Origin: Siderastrea radians
Taxonomy: Eukaryota > Cnidaria > Anthozoa > Scleractinia > Rhizangiidae
Assembly (NCBI GenBank): GCA_964017195.1
Contig: OZ024894.1
Span: forward strand, 30,051,120 to 30,115,119
Direction of reading: 5' to 3'
DNA: 64,000 nt
Shown here: piece by piece, positions 51,701-58,248 of the stretch
Layout of the letters: the number at the start of each line of letters is the position of its first letter
Position numbering within the stretch: position 1 is the stretch's first letter
Program-made: the position numbers and the translations under genes
The notes under the pieces: model-generated
What the model saw: the letters and a program-made list of their open reading frames with translations, nothing else
Databases searched by the model: none
Told to the model about the DNA's origin: nothing

Positions 51701-54700
51701 TAAGTGTTGTTATTTCTTTATTTATTGTTGCACTTATTAGAGACTAGTGTGGCAACTCCACTAATGACAACCACTTCCTCAGACACCAGTTGTTACAGTG
51801 AGGCGGCAAAAGGGTCAAAATTAAATTACTTGCTGATTGTGGTGATTATTGAAGGTGGTTTGCTGGTTCTTGTGCCTATGATTTTTGTTGCCGGTCTTTT
51901 GGCCTTCAAGAGACGTTATACTTGGTCAAGGAAGCAACCGAAAGGCAAAGGTCAGTGTCAGCAGTTCTTATAATTCTACACTCATCAGTATTGAAACTAA
52001 GCTTCCCAATTTAACCGTAAGCGAAAGAAGAGTTTAAAACAAAACAAGAAACGAGCCGATCCGTTCGGATAGTTCGCAGTTGTTTTTTAGATGTTACTAC
52101 TATTTTGCCTCCGCTGTCTTTGTTGTTCAGTGTATATCAGTGAGTTATCAGGAACAGGATGTGGTTGCATGATAGAGAGCGTCGCCATTAAATGGGTAAC
52201 AGGCAGCTCAAAACTAAAGAATAACGGGGAGACCACGATTGTCGGGTTTAGAAAAAGTAGTCTCGCATTTGAAAAGAAATGTGCTATCATAAGTCTGGGA
52301 AATCGTTTTTTTTTTTCATAATAATAGAACGAATGTAGAATTAAGAATACGTACATAATTAAAGAGAAACAGACCTTGGGCTAGTTTTTGCTTGTATGTA
52401 AGTTGTTTGAGTTTATTTAAAAACTTGAGATTGGCAATTACACTTTCGTGTCAGAAATCATGCCAACATTGCACGTATGTAAACATTCTACTAACAGAAT
52501 TATGAAAATCAAATTTAAATAGCTTTTCGTGCCAGGAAAAGCTCACGAATTAGATCGTTCTAAAAGGCTAAGCGAAAGAAAACACAAAACCTTTTTGCGG
52601 CTAAATGAGAAGGATTTCAAGAATCCTTCTGGTGATCATCAATGAACAAACATCATTTGGGAAGTTCAGAATAACGAGTTAAATCGTCAGATCAATGTCA
52701 TAACCACGAATACATTCAACTGTGGGAACTACGAAATTAAACTGACATGAACTACAGAAACCAAAAGCACTTCAATAACGGTCGATTCTGGAGAGCTCAA
52801 TAACGGGAAAGAGTCAGGACTCTTCTGGCAATGATGCATGGAATATTTAATTTATAAAATACGCGGGTACGGGAGTCCTGACTGGCCGACAATTCCGAGC
52901 AACGTGTATATAAGCTCAAAGTAAAACGCATAAAACGCAAACTGAAAGCTGCAAATAAACCCTTGAACAACTGTAAGATCATGATGTGGATGATTTTTGA
53001 TAGTTTATAACTTACCAAATGAAAACATACAAATGTACCAAATGAAAACATACACAATCGCCTTTTGTGGACTTTATTTATTAATTATGACGAATTATCT
53101 CGCCCAGTCAACTTATGCATAAAGAAATATTTGCACTTGTAGATCAGAAACATCAACACACAAAGACTTCTTTGCAATTTTTTCGACAGCAACTAAACAT
53201 AACAACCATTTTCTTTCTTCGTCCAGCTGTTCCTAACCCTCTGGCGAACGCCAACCTAAACTGAAGACCAACGAGCCCTAACACGCACCTGCGTAAACGT
53301 TTGTTTCCGATTCCTTCCTGCGCTGTCTTTGCAAATCAAAATCTACGGTATTTTCGTTTATCCAAACACTCCGATTAATTCTTCATCCACAGAGACAGCG
53401 CAAAACTTGGTTAAGAGCCCGTCAAAACTTGCCTGTTTATACACTTCGAAGGATTCTACTTTGAATGGCTGTGTGGGCTTGCCGCCAAAGAGTTAACAGA
53501 ACTCCACACGACGCCAGGACACCCCAATAGTTCTCAGTTGCTATAGTCTTTTTAGTTCGCAATTATTTTTAGTTCGGCAACTGCGGACTGGAATGGCAAA
53601 TACAAAACTGCTAGTTACGGCTAAAACATAACTAACTGTTCATGATTTGCGATAAAAAAGTAACCCTTAATCAAAACATCGTAAAAATGAATCACCAAAC
53701 CTGTTTCTAAAGCCGATAACAATAAATTAGCTGGCGATGGCTAGCTGCCTTTCAAATGAAAATACATTGTTCCACTTACCATTTAACCAGTGTTTCAAAA
53801 GAATTCCCCACCAAGTTTTATTGGGCACTCACTTGACTAAGTTGGGAGGACCTGGACTCTGTAATTGAGGACTAGCTTCTTTTTTGGCTTCACTTCTTCT
53901 GGTGCAATATAACAGCAACTGACTGCGACTAAACGCAACTAACTATTCGGCTACGATGAAGCTACTTTCGTGCTGTTCTGTGAACATGTTTGTGACTCCC
54001 GTTAAGGAAGACCAGATGGTGTCTTAAGAAGATAGCGTCCAAAGAAATCCAAAAATAGAAAAGCTGAGACCGAGGAACTATTTGGCCAATGTAGTTCAAT
54101 AACACTTAAGTGTTTGTGTAGAAATAACCTTTGAATTCAGAGTTCGAGTAAGTCTTGGCCATGCCAACACTCACAGCACGTCACAAACTTGGATGGCATT
54201 GTACTTAGATGAACAATTGCACTACCAAAAATTACTTCGAGTCTAAAGGAACCACTAAATCAGTACCCTAAAATTTAAACCTAACAACACCATGAAGCAC
54301 CGCCACCGGCACCATCATAACTTTCATCACCAACACTCAAAACGACGATAACATTTGCTTACCGGGCTTTTTACTTTTTTTCCATTTCTACTTTTTCTTT
54401 CACATTTTGAGTTTGTTGACGGTAACATTTATTAATGACATCTTTAATTAATTGCACTTCATTGTTTTTTTCTTGCAGGGAGAGCTGAGATTCAAAGTAA
54501 CGGAAGGTACAACCAGTTAAGAAAGGGTTGTAGGGATAGATTTATTTGAAGCATACGCGTACAGCTATCGCAATGGCATATGCGGATTTGTCATTGTTAT
54601 TTTAGCTAAAGAACAATACAAATGATTCACGCGTGTAAAAGCGGCCGCTTAATAGGCGAAAGCAACAAATAAAATCCTCCATAGATTAAATCAGTCGTCA

Positions 54701-57429
54701 AAGCAATGAAGTCAGTCAATCAGTCAAACAACAAATCAAACAACCAACCAGCCAATCAGTCAGTCAGTCATTCAGGCAGTTAGTCAGTCAGTCAGTCAGT
54801 CAGTCAGTCAGTCAGTCAGTCGGTCAGTCAGTCGGTCAGTCAGTCGGTCAGTCAGTCGGTCAGTCAGTCCGGCAGTCAGTCAGTTAGTCAGTTGGTCGGT
54901 CAGTCAGTTGGTCAGTCAATCAGTCAGTCAGTGGAGCAATCAATCAATCAGTCTGCTATCGAACATCGAACATTTGTATTTGATTCGATTTGTCTCGGTG
55001 AAACTGTACATTGCCTTCAGTTTTTGAATTACTTGAAAAATAAAGAAATTGCCATCTAAGCAGTTACTGCGGAATATTCTTTTACAAGTTACCAGTGGTT
55101 TATGTAAATGTTCTATTTTGTTTTGTAACTTCTTAAAAGAAATAACCAGCTTCAGCCATCTAAGATTCCGCGTGGCGCCACAGAACTTGCAACCAGCGCT
55201 CATGCCTCGCAACGTGATCACCCCAGTGAAGAACGTCCGTTAGGAGGAAATCTTCGAAGGCTGCAGTGCACCTATGCGCCTCTTAACCAAGCTACAACGA
55301 TGGTAAGTATAACCATAAGTACATATAATACAGCTTTATCTGTGTCACACGCTACGAGAATGTTCCACAAGACTAATATAGGGGCAGCAAAAAGACGCAA
55401 ACTTTATTATGATCACTGTAAAACCAGTTTGCTCCTTATGAAAATTTTATAGATAAATGAGTTAGCAGTTATTCTAGAGTCGTGTTTGAGGCGTGCCCAA
55501 GTTTATTTCCCAACTGCCTCGTTTTCACGACAGCCTTTTTTTAAATGAAAAATTTATATACAAATAAATGTCTTCTTTTCGTGTGGACGGCTTTGTCCCA
55601 GGTCTTGCTAGTTGGGTATGGCCTATTATCATTTTTTTTTGAAGTTTTTAAAACCGATTTGAGTTTTTTCTTCCGAGACGAGCATGATCCAGGCCGCGCG
55701 AGCAACAAAGAATCGGCAATTAAACAGCATGCTGAAACAACGGATCATGATCTCCGTCCTAGAGATGCCCAAATCCTCGAGCGTAGCATATCTGATTATG
55801 GACAGCTTCGCCGTAAACGAGAGGAAAGCGTTCCCTGGCACTTATATCCCGTTAATTCAAAAGCAGGGACGTCATCAAAAACGCTTGAGCTTGTACGCGT
55901 GAGCACTAACGAGCTTTCAGATAAGGCCGGGCCAAACGAGACCGAGAGTTACCGAGAGTTTAGATGATGAGACTCGAACGACAGTTTTCTCCAACTCTCG
56001 GTGACTATCGATAGCAGCAGCCAAACGAGATCGAGAGTTGCCGAGAGTTGAAGGATGAGAGTTGAACGAGAGGTTTCTCCAACTCTTGGCGCGAGAGTCG
56101 GCGATAGTCGCCGAGAGTGCATGAGAGATTAAGGTCAAACCAGATGGAGAGTTTGAAGTCTCATCAACTCTCGGCAACTCTCGCTCTTGTTTGGCCTTGG
56201 CTTTAAGCTCTGATGAAGGTGGACAGAAGCCACCGTTAAATTCAGAAGAAAAAAGTCAGGTCGGTTAAAAAAAGGTTTTTTTTTAATTGCCTGCTACTGA
56301 TCGCAATACTGGTTCTATTTTCAGCCTATTACCTCTTCATTCATTTATTTACCTATCGTTCGGTTAACCCCTTCAGACTAGGGGGCGGGAGGATCTGCCC
56401 ACGCGGACTTTGAACATTTTTTTTTTGGTACTGGGTGACGTTTCCTAAAATTTCTCTGGGAATAAGGTAATATGTTCTCGTCCATCGAGTTTGACGTTAC
56501 CTTTGCAACCCCATTTTGACCGTCAGTTTTTCAGAATTTTGAATTTTCTTTTTTAAGGAAAGATCACAACTCTTTACATTTTTAGATCCCTTTTATTCAC
56601 TTTTATTGATTTTGATTACTTCTTGGTGAATTTTGGTGCTTGTTGTGGCTTTTCCCCGCAAGGATAACTCTCGAAAATCGCTTTAAATGGGTTTAAGAAG
56701 CGGGCAAACAACAACGAAAACAACACGGCATCGACGTAAGTCATTTTTATTGAAAAAGGTTATAATTCTACCGTTTAAAGAAAATCTGATGTGCCCCTTA
56801 CAATCCCTTATTATCCAAAACGTTCTCACACAACACCACTTATAGCAAAGGTCATATATTTCACAACATTGTCGTATTCTCTCAATCCTGACCTTGAGCC
56901 CCCTGTGGTGCAAATGCTAAAATCTTTTTAGCGAAGTTTCACGTGCCACAACAAAGGGGTCTTACTTTCGGCACGAAGTGTGATTTTTCTTCTTTTTTTT
57001 TTTTAAGTGGAAAATTCGCTGAACAAACCCGTTAGTAGAGCGCAAGTAAAGCTGGTGCGTGGGGCGACTTTCCTTTCCCAATCTCCTCCTTAGTTCGCAG
57101 TCACGTTCTGTTTTCACTACGGAGCTTGCTTGCGGGCTACCTTGGGTTTTTTTTTTCTTAAGACAAGCTAGTCAGTTTCGATGGTATGATAAACGGCATT
57201 TTGAAGCGAGGATTTGTGATTTATATATGTTGTCACTTGACGTCATGTTATTTTCTATCAATAACAGCATTCAGGCAGTCATTTGTACGCTTCACTTGAC
57301 GGAGGCGACGACACAATTATTGAAATGCAACAAGTAGACAGCCGGCAGCCTTTTGCCTCTCAACTGGATGACATGGAACCATCCTACATGAACAGGAGGA
57401 TAACCACAGCTGATTACATTAATGCATGA
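5936..57429 (+). CDS. discoidin/FN3 single-pass receptor (18 exons)
   Basis: Chained exons: 5936-6011, 7660-7976, 8267-8414, 36490-36777, 37520-37813, 38999-39277, 40130-40438, 42828-43112, 43541-43831, 44133-44239, 44940-45141, 47804-47906, 48846-49110, 50430-50475, 51741-51950, 54479-54506, 55197-55302, 57268-57429. All junctions are GT-AG, every phase agrees, and the total is 3516 bases, giving 1171 residues plus a stop. Order: signal peptide, F5/8C domain, six single-exon FN3 domains, one FN3 split over two exons, a membrane-proximal region like R2B receptor tyrosine phosphatases, a transmembrane helix and a short tail. It is likely a cell-surface adhesion or recognition receptor. No phosphatase or kinase domain follows. 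Intron 3 (about 28 kb) houses most of the mobile DNA in the window. The short tail exons are the least certain. Function is inferred from domain architecture alone. Confidence 0.75.
6739..7013. mobile_element. truncated MITE, same family as 2135-2606
   Basis: It begins AGGCTGGTTTGCACTAGCGA after a TTA and repeats the same GGAGTCGTAAG words as the element at 2135. It stops after ACTCCGACAATCTG near 7013, a phrase found in the middle of the complete copy, so the right end is missing. It lies in intron 1 of the receptor gene. Confidence 0.7.
7014..7659. other. intron 1 remainder, nothing recognised
   Basis: Intronic sequence with a C-rich/T-rich stretch near 7285-7315. No gene or repeat with clear ends was recognised. 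The polypyrimidine tract before the exon 2 acceptor is at 7624-7658. Confidence 0.4.
7660..8414 (+). CDS. receptor exons 2-3: F5/8 type C (discoidin) domain
   Basis: Exons 7660-7976 and 8267-8414 encode one discoidin domain. The typical landmarks are visible: an alternating [14 protein letters not shown] segment, WIQVNL (the WLQVDL-like strand), [17 protein letters not shown] and, at the end, AQYVRLHP followed by the paired cysteines of [15 protein letters not shown]5/8C domains bind carbohydrate, lipid or protein ligands outside the cell. Intron phases are 1, 0 and 1 from start to end. Adjacent microsatellite repeats start just after the exon. Confidence 0.85.
8520..8815. repeat. dispersed repeat with (CAA)n head and (AAAT)n tail
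   Basis: A (CAA)n run at about 8528-8569 is followed by GCTTTATTACCAAAAAGTT and a unique segment. The element closes with an AAATA-rich tail at 8757-8802. A second copy at 48245-48500 carries the same body with small differences, so this is an interspersed repeat family, probably a short retroposon. No coding sequence. Confidence 0.65.
8816..9461. other. intronic sequence with GGTGGCGAG words
   Basis: No gene is supported. From about 9170 the sequence is rich in GGTGGCGAG/CTCGCCACC words in both orientations, a likely degenerate inverted or simple repeat. A segment at about 9360-9460 is duplicated at 9594-9700. Confidence 0.35.
9462..9851. mobile_element. fold-back element with an internal duplicated flank
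   Basis: The left end (from AAGCAATAGACCGCATTTTC) and right end (ending in its reverse complement at 9851) form inverted repeats of over 40 bp; an inner palindrome around CACGAGCCGCAGGCGAG appears at 9545-9575 and again at 9745-9775. A 140-bp segment at about 9360-9498 (GTTGGTTGGTGGTGAGGTGA...) recurs at about 9594-9737, so flanking sequence plus the left arm has been copied into the element. No coding capacity. Confidence 0.65.
9852..10151. other. 3' flank of Crypton-type gene
   Basis: About 300 bases with no recognised feature between the fold-back element and the recombinase stop codon; this would be the 3' UTR side of the minus-strand gene. Confidence 0.3.
10152..11235 (-). CDS. Crypton-type tyrosine recombinase (DUF3504-like), catalytic region
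   Basis: The open frame encodes a tyrosine-recombinase-like protein of the Crypton/KCTD1-ZMYM class. Read on the minus strand it gives [18 protein letters not shown], an [16 protein letters not shown] segment, the [15 protein letters not shown] segment, then the catalytic C-terminal part. Visible motifs are TNHSVRAT (the H-x-x-R box), an AHRN box where GHRN is usual, and LKSYHS carrying the nucleophile tyrosine. It ends in a Q/N-rich tail at 10152. Such proteins are cut-and-paste recombinases or domesticated relatives. A C-rich insertion separates it from its N-terminal exon at 11840-12097, so the gene is probably broken. The family call is from motif recognition. Confidence 0.7.
11236..11500. 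repeat. CCCGCC-rich low-complexity insertion
   Basis: Repeated CCCGCTTCCCGCC words and a 14-base G run (about 11231-11244) interrupt the recombinase reading region. The open frame crosses it by chance, giving Arg/Gly-rich sequence with no family resemblance, so I exclude it from the protein. Confidence 0.6.
11840..12097 (-). CDS. N-terminal exon of the Crypton-type recombinase gene
   Basis: It starts [20 protein letters not shown] and runs through a Ser/Asn/Glu-rich linker to a Lys/Arg patch (KKRRFA) and [15 protein letters not shown]. That last motif resembles the start of the core-binding region of this family. A possible donor follows the Phe-Thr. The next family segment resumes only beyond the C-rich insertion, so part of the core-binding region is missing. 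Confidence 0.5.
   Translation of the reverse strand: MAGTDEELPNFNIMLAFGLPVSSEVPESNNENTESSNQEGSNINHKKRRFAAMETQQLGDMVNNSQAAKTNQATQWAVSVFTGWS
12098..12638. other. no gene seen
   Basis: Probable 5' flank of the recombinase gene. Nothing with a recognisable domain is present. Confidence 0.35.
12739..12786 (-). ncRNA. hammerhead ribozyme of the PLE (left copy)
   Basis: On the minus strand: stem I TTGC, then CTGATGA, a stem II hairpin (TGCTT...AAGCA), GAAA, a very short stem III (AC/GT), the cleavage triplet GTA, then GCAA pairing with the stem I strand. All core positions of a hammerhead are present. Hammerheads with minimal stem III are known from PLEs, where they process the transcript. Confidence 0.8.
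12881..13543 (-). CDS. PLE C-terminal region with GIY-YIG endonuclease domain
   Basis: The frame is open from the insertion junction to the stop at 12881. It shows a cysteine cluster ([15 protein letters not shown]), YKAEV and [18 protein letters not shown], which form the GIY-YIG core with its downstream Arg and His. An [10 protein letters not shown] motif follows. In PLEs this endonuclease nicks target DNA for reverse transcription. The copy keeps the lysine codon that is a stop in the other copy (34690-34692). Its 5' part (RT domain) is at 32951-33960. Confidence 0.8.
   Translation of the reverse strand, partial: RPRNILWYNAPFSKNVKTNVGKCFLSLIDQHFPKSNPLHKIFNRNTLKLSYSCMSNVKTIISNPNKAQINKSDPTNDSNCNCRNSSTCPMDGKCNDQNIIYKAEVTTSTSRETYIGLCDTTFKLRYRNHVCSFRNERYKHATELSKYIWSLKDRNIMYNIKWRKVKQARSYSNVSKRCNLCLWEKYFIICKPEMSTLNNRSELISTCRHSKKFLLKTVLA
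13544..13552. repeat. left target-site duplication (9 bp)
   Basis: GTTCCTCCG directly precedes the left terminal repeat and is repeated at 32942-32950 after the right one. The uninterrupted PLE copy has this sequence once (34471-34479, opposite strand). Confidence 0.9.
13553..13585 (+). repeat. left terminal inverted repeat
   Basis: 33 bp beginning CAGAGGAGGTTGG and ending TTGCATTA. Identical, inverted, to 32909-32941 and 27531-27563; identity ends after CATTA. Confidence 0.95.
13751..17657 (+). CDS. XPG/EXO1-family nuclease fused to HIRAN domain, transposon-borne
   Basis: Exons: 13751-13911, 14079-14198, 14330-14453, 14550-14687, 14982-15196, 15611-15780, 16193-16289, 16407-16449, 16753-17657; about 657 aa. 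The start [10 protein letters not shown] is the EXO1 N-terminus. Metal-binding acids fall at the same numbers as in human EXO1: D30 (GLDVS), D78 (VFDGK), E150 and D152 (FEADAEL), D171 and D173 ([10 protein letters not shown]), then SGCDYL and the helix-hairpin GIGIKRA. ANSIW links the EXO1 part to the last exon. That exon holds a cysteine cluster (CEGTCCSHC), an acidic run and a C-terminal HIRAN domain ([32 protein letters not shown]). HIRAN in HLTF binds 3' ends of single-stranded DNA. Inference: the protein trims or repairs transposition intermediates. Defect: exon 5 needs one extra base near 15012, otherwise TAA at 15018 stops it. Confidence 0.8.
15304..15600 (+). mobile_element. SINE in intron 5 of the XPG gene
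   Basis: The head resembles a tRNA (GGCGTGGTGGCTAGTGCTC as A box region, GGCTTTGAGACCTGG as a degenerate B box). The 3' part contains GCGATGGACTGGCGCTCCATC, a tail module common in SINEs of fish and invertebrates. It lies just upstream of the intact acceptor at 15601-15610, so splicing need not be lost. It is a later insertion into the transposon. Confidence 0.7.
16753..17657 (+). CDS. HIRAN-domain exon of the XPG fusion
   Basis: One long terminal exon (905 bases, phase 1 entry) of 301 codons plus stop. The first 200 residues have no domain I recognise: an acidic start ([10 protein letters not shown]), a cysteine-rich patch, and a D/N/E run near 17221-17260. The last 125 residues match the HIRAN pattern: a hydrophobic strand, E..HL.PEP.NE.DA.AI.V, then GYI.REL. 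The phase fits only if the upstream acceptor at 16405-16406 is used, which also yields the EXO1-like ANSIW motif. It could instead be a separate gene, but the phase match argues for fusion. Confidence 0.75.
17658..18605. other. convergent spacer between the two transposon genes
   Basis: About 950 bases of AT-rich sequence between the stop of the XPG-HIRAN gene and the stop of the minus-strand transposase. It holds no supported frame; a C run sits at about 18587-18597. Both 3' UTRs and polyadenylation sites should be here. Confidence 0.5.
18606..26995 (-). CDS. large transposase-like protein, 10 exons (arm copy 1, disrupted)
   Basis: Minus-strand exons: 26861-26995, 26583-26751, 25322-26370, 25003-25089, 24354-24543, 21932-22456, 21351-21497, 20477-20650, 19566-20110, 18606-19098. 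Phases agree except for one extra base in exon 9, giving about 1170 aa. An acceptor lies just before the ATG, so a non-coding leader exon (donor at 27380) is likely. Exons 1-3: basic start, then a Myb/SANT-like DNA-binding region ([13 protein letters not shown]...FWEACATAI...[10 protein letters not shown]), then a long novel region. No catalytic acids can be assigned by eye. It is called transposase from position (starts at the right end, only large gene besides XPG) and the Academ-like pairing. Defects: triplicated 781-bp block between exons 5 and 6, and a frameshift near 19750. Confidence 0.65.
22110..24452. repeat. 781-bp direct repeat, three units
   Basis: Units 22110-22890, 22891-23671 and 23672-24452 appear identical. 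Each spans the 5' part of exon 6, an intron and the 3' part of exon 5. At each internal join, exon 6 (KGVAMK) runs into exon 5 sequence and meets a TGA two codons later. The second arm copy has a single unit. Confidence 0.95.
27531..27563 (-). repeat. internal right terminal inverted repeat
   Basis: Perfect 33-bp copy of the element's right end, trapped inside the element. It abuts internal sequence (GGGTGAAGCAGCC) that belongs within exon 8; TGGGG is shared at the join. Confidence 0.95.
28296..32378 (-). pseudogene. transposase-like gene, arm copy 2: exons 1-7 intact, 3' exons missing
   Basis: Exons at 32244-32378, 31966-32134, 30705-31753, 30386-30472, 29737-29926, 28877-29401 and 28296-28442 repeat exons 1-7 of copy 1 in one clean phase chain, with no triplication. 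Exon 8 is cut off at the junction 27564 after its first bases (ADGAIVAAS), so exons 8-10 exist only once, at 18606-20650. Visible differences from copy 1 include a Val to Ala change in exon 3 (GTAACA versus GTAGCA) and a better acceptor before exon 2. A transcript from the outer right end could skip copy 1 and join exon 7 to exon 8; that is inference. Confidence 0.75.
32909..32941 (-). repeat. right terminal inverted repeat
   Basis: Reverse complement of the 33-bp left terminus; its last base is the G of CCTCCTCTG. Confidence 0.95.
32942..32950. repeat. right target-site duplication (9 bp)
   Basis: GTTCCTCCG, identical to 13544-13552, followed by the continuation of the PLE. Confidence 0.9.
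32951..33960 (-). pseudogene. PLE reverse transcriptase region (5' part of interrupted copy)
   Basis: Minus-strand continuation of the PLE at 12640-13552. It shows [33 protein letters not shown] (an Asp-containing RT palm motif), [14 protein letters not shown] and [12 protein letters not shown], the Y-x-DD catalytic box. The frame breaks near 33525 between HERDN and KRSLVF, so a one-base indel disrupts the RT. The 5' end meets a second PLE copy head to head at about 33957. Only the distal RT region is present; the N-terminus is missing. Confidence 0.8.
33976..35142 (+). pseudogene. PLE RT/GIY-YIG coding region, plus copy
   Basis: It starts within the RT ([18 protein letters not shown]), contains YRDDGLAAF, and continues to the GIY-YIG part ([18 protein letters not shown]) ending at 35142. 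A TAA at 34690-34692 replaces the lysine codon present in the other copy, splitting the frame into 33976-34692 and the GIY-YIG part. One cysteine-cluster residue also differs (CNCW versus CNCR). Confidence 0.8.
35236..35285 (+). ncRNA. hammerhead ribozyme of the PLE (right copy)
   Basis: TTGC-CTGATGA (35242-35248), hairpin TGCTT...AAGCA, GAAA, short AC/GT stem III, GTA cleavage triplet, then GCAA closing stem I. Same core as the left copy. Confidence 0.8.
35395..35527. repeat. (TA)n runs and a poly-G tract
   Basis: Two TA-rich microsatellites (about 35396-35415 and 35462-35490), then a TTTG/T-rich stretch and about 12 G. Likely unstable in sequencing and assembly. Confidence 0.7.
35560..35710 (+). 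pseudogene. decayed copy of the receptor's discoidin exon
   Basis: Compared with exon 2 (7660 onward), the segment keeps GCTAATTATTTCACACCTG, GTGGCATCAGAGCATCC, ATTCTGATTCACATGCTT and AGGGAACCACAAAGCATG in the same order. Substitutions, a shortened middle and stops (for example after ACACC) prevent coding. It lies about 0.8 kb upstream of the first FN3 exon, so it is a remnant of an internal gene duplication or of a second discoidin domain. Confidence 0.75.
36490..43831 (+). CDS. receptor exons 4-9: six single-exon FN3 domains
   Basis: Each exon (36490-36777, 37520-37813, 38999-39277, 40130-40438, 42828-43112, 43541-43831) is a phase 1-1 module of about 95 residues. FN3 landmarks are visible in each: a proline-rich start (APS, GPS, GPGPP), a core Trp (IAWNAP, VKWNA, AEWLKP, VTWNE, VEWKEP, LTWSDP), ITGY/ILRQY-like strand, and a late L.PYT.Y/L..YT.Y Tyr corner. 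Such modules are spacer and ligand-binding units. Symmetric phases explain easy duplication. Confidence 0.85.
38180..38870. repeat. degenerate tandem repeat in an FN3 intron
   Basis: First a stretch of CTACAAC/CGACTCTAC words (38220-38345), then loosely repeated units around ACAACGGACTTA and GTACTAACGTAC (38370-38870). No gene. Confidence 0.5.
39590..39660. repeat. (GTAT)n microsatellite
   Basis: Run of GTAT units passing into GT dinucleotides. Confidence 0.9.
41397..41840. mobile_element. fold-back/MITE with GC-rich arms
   Basis: Ends form an imperfect inverted repeat of about 35 bp (ATGCGCCGATCAATTCGAAA at left, its near complement ending GATCGGCGCAT at right), with C/G runs inside each arm and GGGAATTTGAAC words in the middle. 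No coding capacity; lies in the intron before FN3 exon 8. Confidence 0.65.
44133..45141 (+). CDS. receptor exons 10-11: FN3 domain split by an intron
   Basis: Exon 44133-44239 gives [11 protein letters not shown] and [13 protein letters not shown]; exon 44940-45141 continues with [14 protein letters not shown] and ends [20 protein letters not shown]. The join is phase 0 in the middle of the fold. The intron carries a tandem repeat. Confidence 0.75.
44240..44720. repeat. degenerate minisatellite, unit about 100 bp
   Basis: About five units share CACAACGATTT.GGC, TTGCATTGATTGC and ACTCTGCAAAG, each diverged. It fills most of the intron within the split FN3 domain. Confidence 0.6.
45244..46784. 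mobile_element. non-autonomous DNA transposon, about 1.5 kb
   Basis: Left end ACACCCGTTTTCACAAACAT and right end (reverse complement TACCCGTTTTCAAAAACAT) form about 35-bp inverted repeats that continue through TTGCTACTTGAAAAATAT. A second inverted pair lies inside (ACCGTACTGAGGAATATTGG at 46623 against its complement near 46725). Only short frames are present, so it needs an outside transposase. Confidence 0.65.
46785..47803. other. intron, no gene recognised
   Basis: Intronic sequence with GT-rich runs (46940-46965). Nothing else supported before the exon at 47804. Confidence 0.4.
47804..50475 (+). CDS. receptor exons 12-14: membrane-proximal R2B-RPTP-like region
   Basis: Exons 47804-47906, 48846-49110 and 50430-50475. 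They encode a short FN3 start ([17 protein letters not shown]), then HQVVVEKL, a long EHYYIAASF segment, [18 protein letters not shown] and [13 protein letters not shown], followed by [10 protein letters not shown]. The order VVVE... YYIAA... DGK.Y.GY.NAPL matches the last FN3 before the membrane in R2B receptor tyrosine phosphatases, where it is processed and holds the ectodomain to the membrane. Resemblance is from memory of the family. Confidence 0.65.
48245..48500. repeat. second copy of the 8520-8815 repeat
   Basis: Shares AAGTTAAACTTTACAATATA, the GATGTTTAAGTACAG stretch and an AAATA-rich tail with the first copy, in the same orientation. Confidence 0.7.
49480..49587. repeat. (CAAT/CAGT)n microsatellite
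   Basis: Interspersed AATC and AGTC units in the intron before exon 14; same motif family as 54710-54945. Confidence 0.85.
51741..51950 (+). CDS. receptor exon 15: transmembrane helix
   Basis: Ser/Thr-rich stalk (TTTSSDTSC), then a hydrophobic helix [20 protein letters not shown] with VAGLLAF, followed by a basic stop-transfer [10 protein letters not shown]. Phase 1 at both ends. One pass, N-terminus outside given the signal peptide. Confidence 0.8.
51951..54478. other. intron 15, no gene recognised
   Basis: About 2.5 kb of AT-rich sequence; only short, unsupported frames. Contains CATACAAATGTACCAAATGA-like short direct repeats near 53024-53052. Confidence 0.4.
54479..57429 (+). CDS. receptor exons 16-18: short cytoplasmic tail
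   Basis: Exons 54479-54506, 55197-55302 and 57268-57429 join in phase and end at TGA 57427-57429. The tail (about 98 residues) has tyrosines in CTYAPLN, HLYASLD, SYMN and DYIN. The first two are Yxx(L)-type, the last two fit the YxN pattern bound by Grb2-type SH2 domains when phosphorylated. No PTP or kinase domain follows. The acceptors at 55196 and 57267 were chosen because only they keep the frame; this is the weakest part of the model. Confidence 0.5.
54710..54945. repeat. (CAGT)n tandem repeat
   Basis: Long run of CAGT with CGGT and CAAT variants, in intron 16. Confidence 0.9.
55923..56204. mobile_element. MITE with GAGAGTTGCCGAGAGTT repeats
   Basis: Ends are inverted (GGCCAAACGAGACCGAGAGTT at left reads against CTCGCTCTTGTTTGGCC at right), and the interior repeats CCGAGAGTT / AACTCTCGG several times. 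It sits in intron 17 and has no coding capacity. Confidence 0.7.
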
Positions 57430-58248
57430 GGCGAACACCAAACAGTGGCCACGAGTTGTCGATATTCCTCCTTAACCTTAGATGTACAAGAAAAGTTATA
57501 CCTCCAAATTGGTACCAGGCCGGAGTGGATCAAATCCTCTACCCTCCACCCCCTCTCCCCACTCCCCGCTTGTGTTTTTGTTATGTTACACTACTTCGAA
57601 AAGATTAAACAAAAAACAAACAAACAAACAAACAAACAAACATAAACAATAAAAACTATAGATATAGCTTCAGTGTGAATTTTTTTTTCGTGAGTCTACA
57701 TCTATTCTAGGGGTTAGAAAAGAAAGCGGCTTTAAATGCAAGTCACATTACATGTTTTAACAGAGTTAGAAAAGTGTAGTACTAGAAAAGAAAAAGTACA
57801 TAATTACCGTTAGTTGTTTTGTTTATTTCTGTAAATGTGACAATCATTCCGATTTTCATTATTTTCATTCTAGAAGAGATAAAAGCAAACAATCGGCTTC
57901 AAGTTGGCTGTTCTTGCTTTTGGAAGATAGAAGCTGAGTAGTTGAAATAAAACAGCTCAAAAGCATGGTTGTCTTGTCTGTCATGAGAAATAACGTTCAC
58001 TGTTGGTGTGACCTTGTGACCCCTTTCCCCCACTGAAAACAACTACAATAATAGCAGCAACAGCAAAACCTCCCCCTTCTCTCTCCCCCCTCTAAAAAAA
58101 GTGACAAGAATTTTTTGATCATGTTTCTTACGTTACCCGTAAGTAATAATGATAATAATAATAATAATAATAATAATAATCAATTCTTTATACAGATGGC
58201 TTATATCACACAAGGTGGTTTTCAATAGGGCACTGACGTAGTTACCCT
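57430..58248. other. intergenic between convergent receptor and lectin genes
   Basis: 3' flank of both genes. It holds a (CAAA)n run (57606-57643), AATAAA-type signals (57643, 57946) and an (AAT)n run at 58148-58180. No gene seen. Confidence 0.5.
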
